From JAWKIJ01 sp041394325 (GTDB taxonomy: Bacteria > Actinomycetota > Acidimicrobiia > Acidimicrobiales > Microtrichaceae): a DNA stretch of 64,000 nucleotides. Both the position numbers and the translations under genes were made by a program. The DNA lies in the NCBI GenBank assembly GCA_041394325.1, contig JAWKIJ010000001.1, positions 2,728,001 to 2,792,000 on the forward strand, written 5' to 3'. Shown piece after piece: positions 9,495 to 18,345 of this stretch; within the stretch, counting starts at the first letter, position 1, and each line of letters begins with the position of its first letter. The notes under the pieces are model-generated. The model did no database searches. It saw only the letters and a program-made list of their open reading frames with translations, and had not been told where the DNA came from.

Positions 9495-10546
9495 GAGGTG
9501 GACGGTGCGGCCCCGGCGTGGTGCCTCCGGACCGCGACGAAAGCCGCCATCGCGACGACGGCGACACCGCCCACCACGAGGCCCACCGGCGAACCCGATC
9601 CGCCACCGTCGGACGTCGCGTCGGAATCGTTCGACCGCCCGCTCACCAAAGCCGTCCTTCGGGGTTCGCGTCGTCGTTCCCCGCGCGGCCGGGGATCCAC
9701 CGTTCGCCGCCGACGAGGGGACCGGTTCGACGGGGTTCGGCACCGGGTCCGCTCCGGGGCGGTCGCGTCGGGGACGGCTCCGGCGACCGACGTGTCGGGC
9801 GATGCGCCGGACACATCGCCGGTGGCCGTCGACGGCCTCGGCGCCGGTGAGCCGGTCGCCCCGTTGGTCACCGCCGCCGGCGACGATCCGGCCTCCGATG
9901 ACCTCGTCGCGGAGCCGACGGCGCCCGATGCACCCGGCGATGCGGTCCCACCGCCGGCCGACGCCGACGCCACGGTGCCGGGTGAGGTCGGCGGGGGTGA
10001 GGTGGTCACGGGCACGGTCGGCGCGGGTCGCGGCGAGGGGTTTCGGCCCCCCGAGCCGCTGCTGAACGACCACCCCTCGAAACCGCCCGGCTCGGGGTCA
10101 CGGAGCGCCGCACCCTCGGACGACTCGGTCCACGGGCCCCCGGGATCGGCGTACCAGTAGGACCAGAACGCCGTCGGTGGCGGAGTCACGCGACACGGAT
10201 CGGCAGCGGGCCGATCCTCGATCCGACAGAGGAAGCCCCGCATGGTGGCCACTTCCCGCCACGAGAAGCCGGCGGCGGTCAGCGCCTCGAAACCCGTGGA
10301 CGGGTCGCCCGGTGCACACCGGACGAGAGGAGCCCCGCCGAGGCTCTGGAAGTCCACCACGACCGTGACCCCGGTTCCCCGTGGGCACGCGCCGGCGGCA
10401 CCCGCGGCCCCTGCCGGGGGCGCGGCCGCCCACACCGCCGTAGGGCACAGTGCGGACGTGGCGATCAGGGCCACCACCACCATCGGGCGAATCGACGGAC
10501 CCACGGGCGGCAAGGACCGGGCGACAAGACGCTCCACCCGGTTCAC
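9491..10546 (-). CDS. Secreted DUF4430-domain protein with C-terminal membrane anchor
   Basis: Translation from the GTG at 10546 (GTGA overlap with the upstream gene) gives about 351 residues. A signal peptide (MVVVALIATSALCPTAVWAA) is followed at residues ~35-150 by a DUF4430-type domain: VTVVVDFQSLGG, RGFLCRIEDRPAADPC and FWSYWYADPGGPWT. DUF4430 is the beta domain that forms the C-terminal half of transcobalamin and intrinsic factor. A long Ser/Thr/Pro/Gly linker leads to a C-terminal transmembrane helix (VGLVVGGVAVVAMAAFVAVR) and a short basic tail. Between about 9650 and 9760 a Pro/Ser/Thr-rich alternative frame suggests a compensated pair of indels in the linker. Together with the upstream alpha/alpha-repeat protein it probably captures the ECF ligand outside the membrane. 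Confidence 0.75.
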   Translation of the reverse strand: MNRVERLVARSLPPVGPSIRPMVVVALIATSALCPTAVWAAAPPAGAAGAAGACPRGTGVTVVVDFQSLGGAPLVRCAPGDPSTGFEALTAAGFSWREVATMRGFLCRIEDRPAADPCRVTPPPTAFWSYWYADPGGPWTESSEGAALRDPEPGGFEGWSFSSGSGGRNPSPRPAPTVPVTTSPPPTSPGTVASASAGGGTASPGASGAVGSATRSSEAGSSPAAVTNGATGSPAPRPSTATGDVSGASPDTSVAGAVPDATAPERTRCRTPSNRSPRRRRTVDPRPRGERRREPRRTALVSGRSNDSDATSDGGGSGSPVGLVVGGVAVVAMAAFVAVRRHHAGAAPSTS

Positions 10547-12268
10547 CGGGGCACCGCGGCGCGGCGCCGCGACCATGCCAGGACCATGGCACCGGTGAGC
10601 AACGCCACACCACCGAGCGTCGCGGGTAGCCCGCGTTCGAGCCCGTGGTCGCGAGTCCCGATGCACCCGACCCCCGGAGACGTCCGTGCCCGACGTACCA
10701 CGGGTGGCCGTCGCGGAACGCACCGCGGCGGATCGATCGGTTCCCGCATCGTCCACTCCCCCGACAGCCGGCGGCGACGTCGTGGTGCTCGCGACCGTCG
10801 ATGTCGAGGTCTTCGGTGCCGTCGTCGTGGTGGTCGAGGTCGTGACTGCGGTGGTCGAGGTCGTGACTGCGGTGGTCGAGGTCGTGACTGCGGTGGTCGA
10901 GGTCGTGACTGCGGTGGTCGAGGACGGTGCGGTGGTCGAGGACGGTGCGGTGGTCGAGGACGGTGCGGTGGTCGAGGACGGTGCGGTGGTCGATGACGGG
11001 GGGTTCACGCAACCGACGTCGACCGGTGGCTCCGGTGTGGACGGCGACCCGACGAGCGCCTGGGCGATCGACCGCCCGGACAACCCGACCAGGGCCGCGG
11101 TCGTCGCGCGACGGAACTGATCCCGACGGGCGGAGGCGATTCCCGCGATCGAACGATCACGTGCGGCCGCGTTGTACGCCACCGCCCCGAGATCGCCCGC
11201 CGGAACGGTGAGGTCGCATCCGAGCTGCATACCCAACAGCCACACGACGCCTCGAGCCGTCGCGTCCCCCTGCCCCGTGGCATTGCGCAACGCGCCGACG
11301 GCCAGGCCGGTGCTGTTGGTGTTCGCGGCCACGGTCGGGCCCGAACCACCGAATGCACCGTCGCCGTGTTGCGCGCTCACGAGGGCGGCGAGCGCCCGGT
11401 CCACACCGTGCCCGACCGCCGCACGATCGATCGACCCCGGGCGGTCTGGGGCATTCATGACCGCGGTCAACGCTTCGACCGCCAGGGCGGTGGTGTCCAG
11501 ATCGGAGCCGCCGGCACCGCATGCCCCCCCGTCGGGAAGGAAGATCCGGAACCCACCGTCGGCACACTGCTGGGCCAGTAGGAAGTCGACGGCCTCCACC
11601 GGCACGACACCCGCCGACGCCAAGGCGAGAACGCCGTAGCCCTGGGAGAATCCGTTGGAGGTGTCGGCTCCCACGGGACCCTGGAAGCGACCGAGGTTGG
11701 GACCGGGCGTCGTGACCATCGAGGAACGGATGGTTTCGAGGAGGTCGTGGCCGGCGAAGGAGCGGGGGTCACCGCCGGCGAGTTCCACCGCGACGGCGAG
11801 CTTCGACGTCATCCCGGTCGTGAGCGACGACTCGAGCACACCGGTGCCGCGTCGGAGCAGAACGGCGAGCGCGTCGAGCGAATGGCCCGCGGCCGCCGAG
11901 TTGCCGACGACGGCCTGACCGATGATCGCGTCGAGGGTGAGGCCGAGGTCGACGTTGTCGGCATTGGGCGGATCGGTCACCCCCGGCCCGACGAGCAGAC
12001 CGCCGGGCGCCTCCTGTTGGAGCCAACGCGATGCGGCCGCCGCGGGGTCGGACAACACCGTCGCCGCGGCCGGTACCTGGGGTGCGGTACCGGGCACCGT
12101 GGACCAGGTGACCCCCAGGAGCAGACCCGCGACCGACGCGACGACCGCTATCTGCCCGACCCGACTCGACGGCCTGCGAGCGGGGTGGCCGGAACCTCTC
12201 GGGAATGACGGCCGACGGCGGAGCGGGCGCGGAACGGAGCGAGGGGAGGCCATCGCCCATGCGAGCAC
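10543..12268 (-). CDS. Secreted prenyltransferase/squalene-oxidase-repeat protein with LAxTG-type wall anchor (frame broken twice)
   Basis: A signal or membrane segment (VGQIAVVASVAGLLLGVTW) is followed by an alpha/alpha-barrel repeat region at residues ~65-400 (SRWLQQEAPGGLL, FLLAQQCADGGFRIF, ALVSAQHGDGAFG). This is the fold of the N-terminal half of transcobalamin. A Thr/Ser linker of tandem SSTTAP and VTTSTTA units follows. As read, the frame runs on into the next gene. Two single-base additions in G/C runs at 10671-10675 and 10630-10632 instead give GLATTGSN, a hydrophobic helix (LGGVALLTGAMVLAW) and SRRR. That is a cell-wall sorting signal whose stop overlaps the DUF4430 gene start (GTGA). 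ATGs at 12268 and 12253 are both possible starts. The inferred role is the outer half of a vitamin binder feeding the ECF transporter. Confidence 0.75.
10836..10991 (-). repeat. Tandem repeats coding a Thr/Ser linker: four 21-bp then four 18-bp units
   Basis: Units of 21 bp at 10836-10919 encode VTTSTTA on the minus strand. Units of 18 bp at 10920-10991 encode SSTTAP. All copies within each block are identical by eye, so the array is young and likely to vary in copy number between strains. It forms the stalk between the repeat domain and the wall-sorting signal of the surrounding gene. Confidence 0.9.
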
Positions 12269-12395
12269 AACCCGGTGCGGGGGTCAACGCCGCACCGTTA
12301 GCACTAAGAACCTGCGCCCCCTCGCTCGTCCAGCACTGGAGGCGGCCGCCACGAGCTGATGTCGCACCCGATCCGGGCGTCGATACATTGACGCC

Positions 12396-12791
12396 ATGGC
12401 CGTCGAGGTCACGTGTTCCACCAACCTCGTGTCGATCTCGTTCCGGGGTCTCGACCGGATGCTCGCGCTGTGCCGCACCGTGGATCTCCACACCGACGAG
12501 ATCACCCGCGCGATCGTTCTTCCCACCTCCGAGGCACGCTCGACACTCGGCCTCCGGGTCGGCGGTGCCTACTGGCCCTCCACGATCGCCACCGGCTGGT
12601 TCACCATCCGCGGGATGCGCGGGCAATTGCAGCTCTGGGACGTCTACCGCGACGAAGAGGTCCTCGTCGTGGAGACGACGCGACCCAAGCCCGCCCGCAT
12701 CGTCGTCCAGCATCCCGAGCGCCACGAACTCGCCGACCGCATCGGGGCGATGGCATCGGGACACGCCGGGACCGCCCCCCTCACCCGCTGA
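12396..12791 (+). CDS. Conserved hypothetical protein, possible bacterial PH-like domain
   Basis: The protein has 131 residues from an ATG at 12396. It has no signal peptide and no membrane span. The order and spacing of beta-type segments (VSISFRGLDRMLALC, GWFTIRGMRGQLQLWDVY, EVLVVETTRPKPARIVVQ) resembles small bacterial PH-domain proteins that follow the pattern GxxxxxDxxRDEEVLxV. I did not recognise a specific family and the PH suggestion is weak. It is divergent from the vitamin-uptake operon across a gap of about 130 bp, and 66 bp upstream of the ABC exporter genes on the same strand. Confidence 0.6.
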   Translation: MAVEVTCSTNLVSISFRGLDRMLALCRTVDLHTDEITRAIVLPTSEARSTLGLRVGGAYWPSTIATGWFTIRGMRGQLQLWDVYRDEEVLVVETTRPKPARIVVQHPERHELADRIGAMASGHAGTAPLTR

Positions 12792-12857
12792 CCCGGCCAC
12801 CGCCGCCCGAACCGCCACGGAATCCGATTCGCGGACTCACCTCACCGCGCCCGTAGG

Positions 12858-14600
12858 GTGGCCGGTTGCATGCTGCGCCGAATCCTCCGGGACTTCCTTC
12901 TGCCATATCGCCGCGATCTCGCGTCGGTCGTCGGTCTCACGTTGGTGTCGACGATCGCGGCACTCGTCCTCCCCTCGATCAGCGCCGACATCATCGACAA
13001 GGGTGTGCTGCGGGGTGACACCGGCTTCATCTGGCGCCACGGCGCGTTGATGCTCGGCATCTCGTTCGTCCAGATCCTCTTCGCCGTGGCCTCGGTGTGG
13101 TTCGGATCACACGCGGCGATGGCCTTCGGGCGAGACGTCCGTCACGCACTCTTCGGACAGGTCCTGCGCTACTCGGCCCGAGAGGTCAACCTCCTCGGCG
13201 CCCCGTCTCTGATCACCCGCATCACCAACGACGTCACACAGGTCCAGATGCTGGTGCAGATCACCTGCACTCTCCTGGTCGGCGCCCCCATCATGGCGAT
13301 CGGCGGCACGATCATGGCGTTGCGGGAGGACGTGGGGATCTCGGTGATCCTCGCGGTGGCGATCCCCGTCCTCGTGTCGGCGATCGGCCTCATCGTCGTA
13401 CGGATGATCCCCACCTTCCGTGCGATGCAGGACCGCATCGACCGGGTGAACCAGGTACTTCGCGAGCAACTCACCGGGCTGCGCGTGGTCCGCGCGTTCG
13501 TCCGGGAGCCGCACGAGACGGCGAGGTTCGGCGATGCCAACGGCGCACTGACCGCGACCTCGCTCCGTGCCGGTCGCCTGATGGCGTTCATGTTCCCGAC
13601 CGTGATGCTGGTGTTGAACATGTCCTCGGTCGCGGCGATCTGGGTCGGCGGCGACCGGATCGACAGCGGACGGCTCAGCATGGGGTCCCTGGTCGCCTTC
13701 CTCACCTATCTCGCGCTCATCCTCATGTCGGTGATGATGGCGACGTTCATGGCGATCCTCCTGCCCCGCGCCGCGGTGAGCGCCGAGCGGATCGGTGAGG
13801 TGCTCGACACCGACACCACGGTGCACCCGCCTCTCAACCCGGTTCGGGCACTTCCCCGACGGTGCGCGATCGAGTTCAAGGACGTGACCTTCCATTACCC
13901 CGGCGCCGACGAACCGGTGCTCGACCACGTGTCGTTCCGGGTCGAACCGGGTACCACCACCGCGATCATCGGTTCCACCGGATCCGGGAAGACCACTCTG
14001 TTGGAACTCATCCCGCGCCTGTTCGACGCGACGGCGGGTTCGGTGTGCATGGGCGAGGACGACGTCACCCTCCTCGACCAGCAACTCCTGTGGAGCCGCA
14101 TCGGGATGGTGCCACAGAAGCCCTATCTCTTCAGCGGGACCGTCGCCACGAACCTCCGCCTGTCGAACCCCGATGCGACCGACGAACAGTTGTGGGATGC
14201 GCTCACCGTCGCGCAGGCGGCCGACTTCGTGCGGGCCATGCCCGACGGCCTCGACTCACCAATCGTGCAGGGCGGTTCGAACGTATCGGGCGGGCAGCGC
14301 CAACGACTGTGCATCGCGAGGGCGATCGTCCGCGACGCCGCGGTCTTCCTCTTCGACGACTCGTTCAGCGCCCTCGATCTCACGACCGACGCGCGACTCC
14401 GCGCGGCGCTCGTGCCCCGGGTGGCCGACGCGGCGGTGCTCATCGTCGCCCAACGGGTGTCGACGATCATGGATGCCGACCAGATCCTCGTCCTCGAGGA
14501 CGGTCGTACGGTGGGCCTCGGGACCCACGACGAACTACAGAGGAGTTGTCCGACCTACGCGGAGATCGTCGACAGTCAACTCCGGACTTCGGCCGCGTGA
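12858..14600 (+). CDS. ABC exporter half-transporter with degenerate ATP site
   Basis: The 580-residue chain has a six-helix type IV exporter membrane domain (residues ~1-320) followed by a nucleotide-binding domain. Walker A is GSTGSGKTT (~370) and the signature is VSGGQRQR. Two active-site residues are replaced: Walker B reads FLFDDS (Asp where the catalytic Glu is expected, ~500) and the H-loop reads VAQRVS (Gln for His, ~531). This pattern marks the non-catalytic partner of heterodimeric exporters such as TM287/288 and BmrCD. The GTG at 12858 or the ATG at 12870 (MLRRIL) are possible starts. The stop TGA overlaps the next gene's ATG by one base, fitting production of a 1:1 heterodimer. 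The substrate is unknown. Confidence 0.9.
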   Translation: MAGCMLRRILRDFLLPYRRDLASVVGLTLVSTIAALVLPSISADIIDKGVLRGDTGFIWRHGALMLGISFVQILFAVASVWFGSHAAMAFGRDVRHALFGQVLRYSAREVNLLGAPSLITRITNDVTQVQMLVQITCTLLVGAPIMAIGGTIMALREDVGISVILAVAIPVLVSAIGLIVVRMIPTFRAMQDRIDRVNQVLREQLTGLRVVRAFVREPHETARFGDANGALTATSLRAGRLMAFMFPTVMLVLNMSSVAAIWVGGDRIDSGRLSMGSLVAFLTYLALILMSVMMATFMAILLPRAAVSAERIGEVLDTDTTVHPPLNPVRALPRRCAIEFKDVTFHYPGADEPVLDHVSFRVEPGTTTAIIGSTGSGKTTLLELIPRLFDATAGSVCMGEDDVTLLDQQLLWSRIGMVPQKPYLFSGTVATNLRLSNPDATDEQLWDALTVAQAADFVRAMPDGLDSPIVQGGSNVSGGQRQRLCIARAIVRDAAVFLFDDSFSALDLTTDARLRAALVPRVADAAVLIVAQRVSTIMDADQILVLEDGRTVGLGTHDELQRSCPTYAEIVDSQLRTSAA

Positions 14601-16498
14601 TGGACGAGCTTCCCGAAGGCCAGCCCAAGAAGTCCGTCGCCGCGGAGGCCAGGAGCGGCATGTCCGGCCGCTTCTCGGCGGGGGCGATGCCCGCAGAGCA
14701 GTCCAAGGACTTCGGCGCCGCGATCCGTCGGCTGTTGGCCACCCTCGCCCCCGAGCGCTTCGGTGCGATCACGGTCGTGCTGTTGTCGATCTGCAGCGTG
14801 ACCTTGATGGTCATCGGTCCCCGGCTACTCGGCCACGCCACCGACGTGATCGTCAAGGGCGTCCTCGGCCGGCTTCACGGCGGGCCCGGCATCGACTTCG
14901 GCGAACTGCACCGCAGGCTCCTCGTCGTCGTGGCCCTCTACGGCGTGGCCGCGCTGTTGTCGTGGACCCAGGGACTGCTGCTCGCGGGTGTGGTCCAGCG
15001 CTCGATGCACCGCCTCCGAAGCCAGGTGGAGGATCGCATCCACCGCCTTCCGTTGCCGTGGGTCGACCGTCAACCCCGCGGCGACCTCCTCAGCCGGGTC
15101 ACCAACGACATCGACAACATCGCGCAGAGCCTCCAGCAGACGCTCAGCCAGATGTTGAACTCGATCTTCACCATCGTCGGCGTCGTCGTGATGATGTTCA
15201 CGATCTCGTGGCTCCTCGCACTGATCTCGCTGGTGATCATCCCCGTCTCGATCCTGCTCACCCGCCAGATCACCAAGCGTTCCAAGAAGCGGTTCATCGC
15301 CCAGTGGGCCCACACGGGAACGTTGAACGCCCAGGTCGAGGAAACGTTCACCGGCCACGCGCTCGTCACCGTCTTCGGTCGCCAGGCCACCGTGCAGGCG
15401 GACTTCGACGACGAGAACGAGCGCCTCTTCAAGGCCGGATTCTGGGCGCAGTTCATGAGCGGCACCATCCAGCCGCTGATGATGTTGCTCGGCAACGCCA
15501 ACTACGTCGCCATCGCGGCGATCGGCGGGGTGAAGATCGCATCGGGCTCGATGACGATCGGCGACATGCAGGCCTTCATCCAGTACTCACGTCAGTTCAC
15601 CCAACCGCTGAGCCAGCTCGCCTCGGTCGTCAACGTGTTCCAGTCCGGCGTGGCCAGCGCCGAGCGGGTCTTCGAGTTCCTCGATTCGCCGGTCGAACAG
15701 GCCGATCCGCCCGATGCAGCGACACCCGCTACCAGCCGCGGGCGGGTGGTCTTCGAGCACGTGAGCTTCCGCTACGACCCCGAAGTTCCGCTGATAGAGG
15801 ACCTCAACCTCGTCGCCGAACCGGGAATGACGGTCGCGATCGTCGGGCCGACCGGGGCGGGCAAGACCACCCTCGTCAACCTGATCATGCGGTTCTACGA
15901 GCTCGACGGCGGCCGCATCACGCTCGACGGCGTCGACACGGCGACGATGCGGCGGGCCGACCTGCGCTCCCGGATCGGAATGGTGCTGCAGGACACCTGG
16001 CTCTTCAGCGGCACCATCGGAGACAACATCGCCTGGGGAAACCTCGACGCAGGCCACGACCAGCTGATGGCCGCGGCAAGGGCCACCTACGTCGACCGAT
16101 TCGTCCACTCGCTGCCCGAGGGCTACGAGACCCGCATCGACGACGACGGGACCAGCGTGAGCGCGGGAGAGAAGCAACTCCTGACGATCGCCCGTGCCTT
16201 CCTCGCCGACCCCGAGATCCTGATCCTCGACGAGGCGACCAGTTCGGTCGACACCCGCACCGAGGTCCTCATCCAGAAGGCGATGTCCGCGCTGCGATCG
16301 TCACGAACCAGCTTCGTCATCGCCCACCGGCTGTCGACCATCCGGGACGCGGACATCATCGTGGTGATGGAGCACGGATGCATCGTCGAACAGGGATCCC
16401 ACGACGAGCTGTTGGCGGCCGGGGGCGCCTATGCGCGCCTGTACGCGGCGCAGTTCGAAGGAGCGGTCGACGAGGCGGTCGCCGGACCGGCCACCTGA
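14600..16498 (+). CDS. ABC exporter half-transporter, catalytic partner
   Basis: The 632-residue protein starts at the ATG at 14600, which shares one base with the previous stop. The open frame further upstream is a shadow of the first half-transporter. A ~60-residue N-terminal extension precedes the membrane domain (helices to ~370). The nucleotide-binding domain has Walker A GPTGAGKTT (~416), an intact Walker B ILILDEATSSVD (~540) and an intact H-loop IAHRLST (~574). The signature is the variant VSAGEKQL instead of LSGGQ. In heterodimers each composite site uses the signature of the opposite chain. This variant therefore pairs with the degenerate Walker B of the partner, giving one active and one inactive ATP site. 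Confidence 0.92.
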   Translation: MDELPEGQPKKSVAAEARSGMSGRFSAGAMPAEQSKDFGAAIRRLLATLAPERFGAITVVLLSICSVTLMVIGPRLLGHATDVIVKGVLGRLHGGPGIDFGELHRRLLVVVALYGVAALLSWTQGLLLAGVVQRSMHRLRSQVEDRIHRLPLPWVDRQPRGDLLSRVTNDIDNIAQSLQQTLSQMLNSIFTIVGVVVMMFTISWLLALISLVIIPVSILLTRQITKRSKKRFIAQWAHTGTLNAQVEETFTGHALVTVFGRQATVQADFDDENERLFKAGFWAQFMSGTIQPLMMLLGNANYVAIAAIGGVKIASGSMTIGDMQAFIQYSRQFTQPLSQLASVVNVFQSGVASAERVFEFLDSPVEQADPPDAATPATSRGRVVFEHVSFRYDPEVPLIEDLNLVAEPGMTVAIVGPTGAGKTTLVNLIMRFYELDGGRITLDGVDTATMRRADLRSRIGMVLQDTWLFSGTIGDNIAWGNLDAGHDQLMAAARATYVDRFVHSLPEGYETRIDDDGTSVSAGEKQLLTIARAFLADPEILILDEATSSVDTRTEVLIQKAMSALRSSRTSFVIAHRLSTIRDADIIVVMEHGCIVEQGSHDELLAAGGAYARLYAAQFEGAVDEAVAGPAT

Positions 16499-16543
16499 AC
16501 CGATCCGCTCCCGCCCGGCCCGATCAGGCCCCCGACCGTATTG

Positions 16544-17308
16544 TCACGGATCCTCCCGTGCCGATCGCGACAATCGGGCGACGAGACGGGAGCCGACGAC
16601 GAACGAGCGGGTGAAGTGCAGGCTGATCCCGAGGACCGCCAGCAACGCTGCGAGGGAGAGCCAGTTCCCCTGATGGATCCACATCACCGGGATCCCGACT
16701 CCTCGGAGGAGCACTCTCCCTCGGCCGATCATGTCGCGCTCGGGGATGGGGGTCGAGTCGGGTGAGGCGTTCGCATCGCCCTTGGTCGTGTACTGGCCCT
16801 GACGGTGCGCGACGACGCGATGGGTTTCGATCCGCCCGTCCCACGCGGTGCGGAACACTCCCACCGCTCCGACGGGTACGGAACGCCCGTCACGTTCGGC
16901 GATGACGATGTCACCGGGTCGGATCCTCGGCTGCATCGAGCCGCTCTCGACGACCACCGCCTTCCAGCCGAGGACCAGGGGCGGCACCAACGCCATGAAG
17001 GCGGCCAGGACCGTCACCACGACCACGAAGGTGCCCACCCCTTCGAGCACCGTGTGTACGAACACGAACGCCCGGAGAGCGACGCGCCGAGCAGGGGTCG
17101 CGCCGGCCGCGGGTCGGGGGATCTCGTCCTCGTCGAGCTCCGGGGCGCGTCGAGCGACAGTGGGACGCGGACCGTCGCTCCGCTGGTTGCGGCGACGCTG
17201 GGGCTCGGGGACGGGCTCTGGCGTGCTCGGACGAAGCGGTTCCGCGTCGACTCGTTCGACGAACGCTTCGACGAGGTCCTCGGAGGCATCCGGGGTGCGC
17301 ATGATCAC
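16544..17308 (-). CDS. sipW: SipW/ER-type signal peptidase I
   Basis: The 254-residue protein has a ~75-residue charged cytoplasmic N-terminus, a membrane helix (residues ~80-112), the catalytic region VESGSMQP with Ser124, then ETHRVV with His163 where bacterial-type enzymes have Lys, TKGDAN with Asp178, and a second membrane helix near the C-terminus. A Ser-His pair defines the SipW (ER/archaeal) subgroup of peptidase family S26. In Bacillus SipW processes TasA and TapA. It lies directly downstream of a TasA-like gene and after a hairpin, so a dedicated processing role is likely. The symbol is used for the subgroup rather than for proven orthology. Confidence 0.88.
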   Translation of the reverse strand: MIMRTPDASEDLVEAFVERVDAEPLRPSTPEPVPEPQRRRNQRSDGPRPTVARRAPELDEDEIPRPAAGATPARRVALRAFVFVHTVLEGVGTFVVVVTVLAAFMALVPPLVLGWKAVVVESGSMQPRIRPGDIVIAERDGRSVPVGAVGVFRTAWDGRIETHRVVAHRQGQYTTKGDANASPDSTPIPERDMIGRGRVLLRGVGIPVMWIHQGNWLSLAALLAVLGISLHFTRSFVVGSRLVARLSRSAREDP

Positions 17309-17340
17309 CCCATCGGCAGCGCCGGGCTCACCATGAGCGC

Positions 17341-17385
17341 CAACAGGGAGGACGGACGCCCCTTCGGCGCCGGCCCTCCCTGTTG
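17341..17385 (-). terminator. Strong hairpin between tasA-like gene and sipW
   Basis: CAACAGGGAGG (17341-17351) pairs perfectly with CCTCCCTGTTG (17375-17385) around a GC-rich loop. It sits 12 bp after the TasA-like stop and 32 bp before the sipW start. No U-tract follows. It may act as a partial terminator or an mRNA stabiliser giving more TasA-like protein than peptidase. Confidence 0.6.
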
Positions 17386-17397
17386 CTCAGATGAGGA

Positions 17398-18000
17398 TCA
17401 GACGTTCTGGGCTTCCCATGTGAACGCTGCGGTGGCGGTCTTTCCCTGCGCCGCGTTGTTGCTCTGCAGGTCGATGGTGAATCGGTAGTAGACGTCGGTC
17501 GGGTTCGTGGCTCCGGTGAAGTTGGTGCCGTTGCCGGTCGCCCAGTTGCTGTGCGTGCTCACGAAGTTCGCCAGCGTGTCGGTGCTGTACACCGTCGAGG
17601 GCGACGAGAACCCCGTGCAGCTTCCGCCGACCCCCGTCGCACCGGTTCCGCTTCCGGTCTCCACCGTCAGGTCGAGGTAGGACTCCAGGCCGGTTCCGGC
17701 GGTGACCGCCCCGTAGAGTTTGACGTCCGCGGTCAGCGAACCCGTGTAGCTCACCTTGATGCATCGAACCTCGGGACTACCGGGCTGCATGGTCGTAAGC
17801 GTGAACATGGCACTGCCGGAGTCGTTGTCGCTCAACACGACCGTTCCGGCCCCGAAGGTGTTGGATCCGTTGTCGGTGGTCGCGGACAGCGCCGCCCGTG
17901 AGCCTTCGAGGGCGACGACACCGGCGAGCATGACTGCCGCCGCGGCGGCGACGCCACGTACCAGCCACCCACCGCGCAGGGGTCGTGAGAGGGTGTTCAT
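17398..18000 (-). CDS. TasA/camelysin-like secreted fibre protein with SipW-type signal peptide
   Basis: The 200-residue protein starts at an ATG at 18000 behind a clear GGAAGGACAG ribosome site. Extra upstream codons in the open frame are not used. The N-terminus is basic (NTLSRPLRGG), then hydrophobic (AAAAAVMLAGVVAL), then EGSRAALSATTDNGSNTF. This last block is the characteristic AA[FL]S.TTDN motif at SipW cleavage sites, followed by a beta-rich domain with LSDNDSGSAMF, a Cys in EVRCIKVSYTG and a C-terminal FTWEA. It closely resembles the second copy at 45823. The inferred role is a surface or matrix protein assembled outside the cell after SipW cleavage. It is followed by its peptidase gene. 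Confidence 0.82.
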   Translation of the reverse strand: MNTLSRPLRGGWLVRGVAAAAAVMLAGVVALEGSRAALSATTDNGSNTFGAGTVVLSDNDSGSAMFTLTTMQPGSPEVRCIKVSYTGSLTADVKLYGAVTAGTGLESYLDLTVETGSGTGATGVGGSCTGFSSPSTVYSTDTLANFVSTHSNWATGNGTNFTGATNPTDVYYRFTIDLQSNNAAQGKTATAAFTWEAQNV

Positions 18001-18345
18001 TTCCGACTGTCCTTCCGGGCATCTGGGGTATTGCCTCGACTTGTATCGTCCACGAGGCCTCACTCTGAAGGCTTCGGGCAGACACGACCCCACCGTTGGA
18101 CGTTTCGGCCCACCGTCGGTGGATGATCGACTCCCCTCCTCTAGGGCTCCCCGCCCCCTCGGGGCCGTCGCACCACCCGCCCGCCCAGCGGGTCCGGCGC
18201 AGGCAGGCGCCGCCGAAGGCCCGGTTTCAGATTCGGGAGTGAAATTCCGTGGAACGATCCGTTACCATGCCATTCACATGACCGAGGTCGGGGCGGACGT
18301 CCCGAGGGGCACGGCGCCGACGGCGCCGCGATGCGAGGAGATCCG
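18001..18345. promoter_or_regulatory. Divergent intergenic region of the first SipW/TasA-like locus
   Basis: These 345 bp hold no gene and separate the TasA-like gene (minus) from the wall-anchored protein (plus). Visible elements are a perfect 13-bp palindrome CCACCGTCGGTGG at 18110-18122, a possible operator; a near-perfect GC-rich inverted repeat around CGGCGCCGACGGCGCC (about 18311-18330) in the presumed leader of the plus-strand gene; and ribosome sites on both sides. No confident -35/-10 pair was found. Confidence 0.45.

Noticed and set aside
9491..12268. Single 925-residue fusion of the alpha/alpha-repeat and DUF4430 proteins
   Set aside because: The join exists only because two one-base losses shift the first gene past its sorting signal. 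Corrected, its stop at 10543 overlaps a GTG start, the junction style of the whole operon.
12269..12395. Possible cobalamin riboswitch upstream of the ECF operon
   Set aside because: I looked for the B12-box pattern on the minus strand. The gap is only about 127 bp, shorter than a typical cobalamin riboswitch, and no convincing conserved elements were seen.
13862..14599. N-terminal extension of the second ABC half-transporter to 878 residues
   Set aside because: The extension overlaps the ATP-binding domain of the first half-transporter in another frame and is low-complexity; the ATG at 14600 fits the family start.
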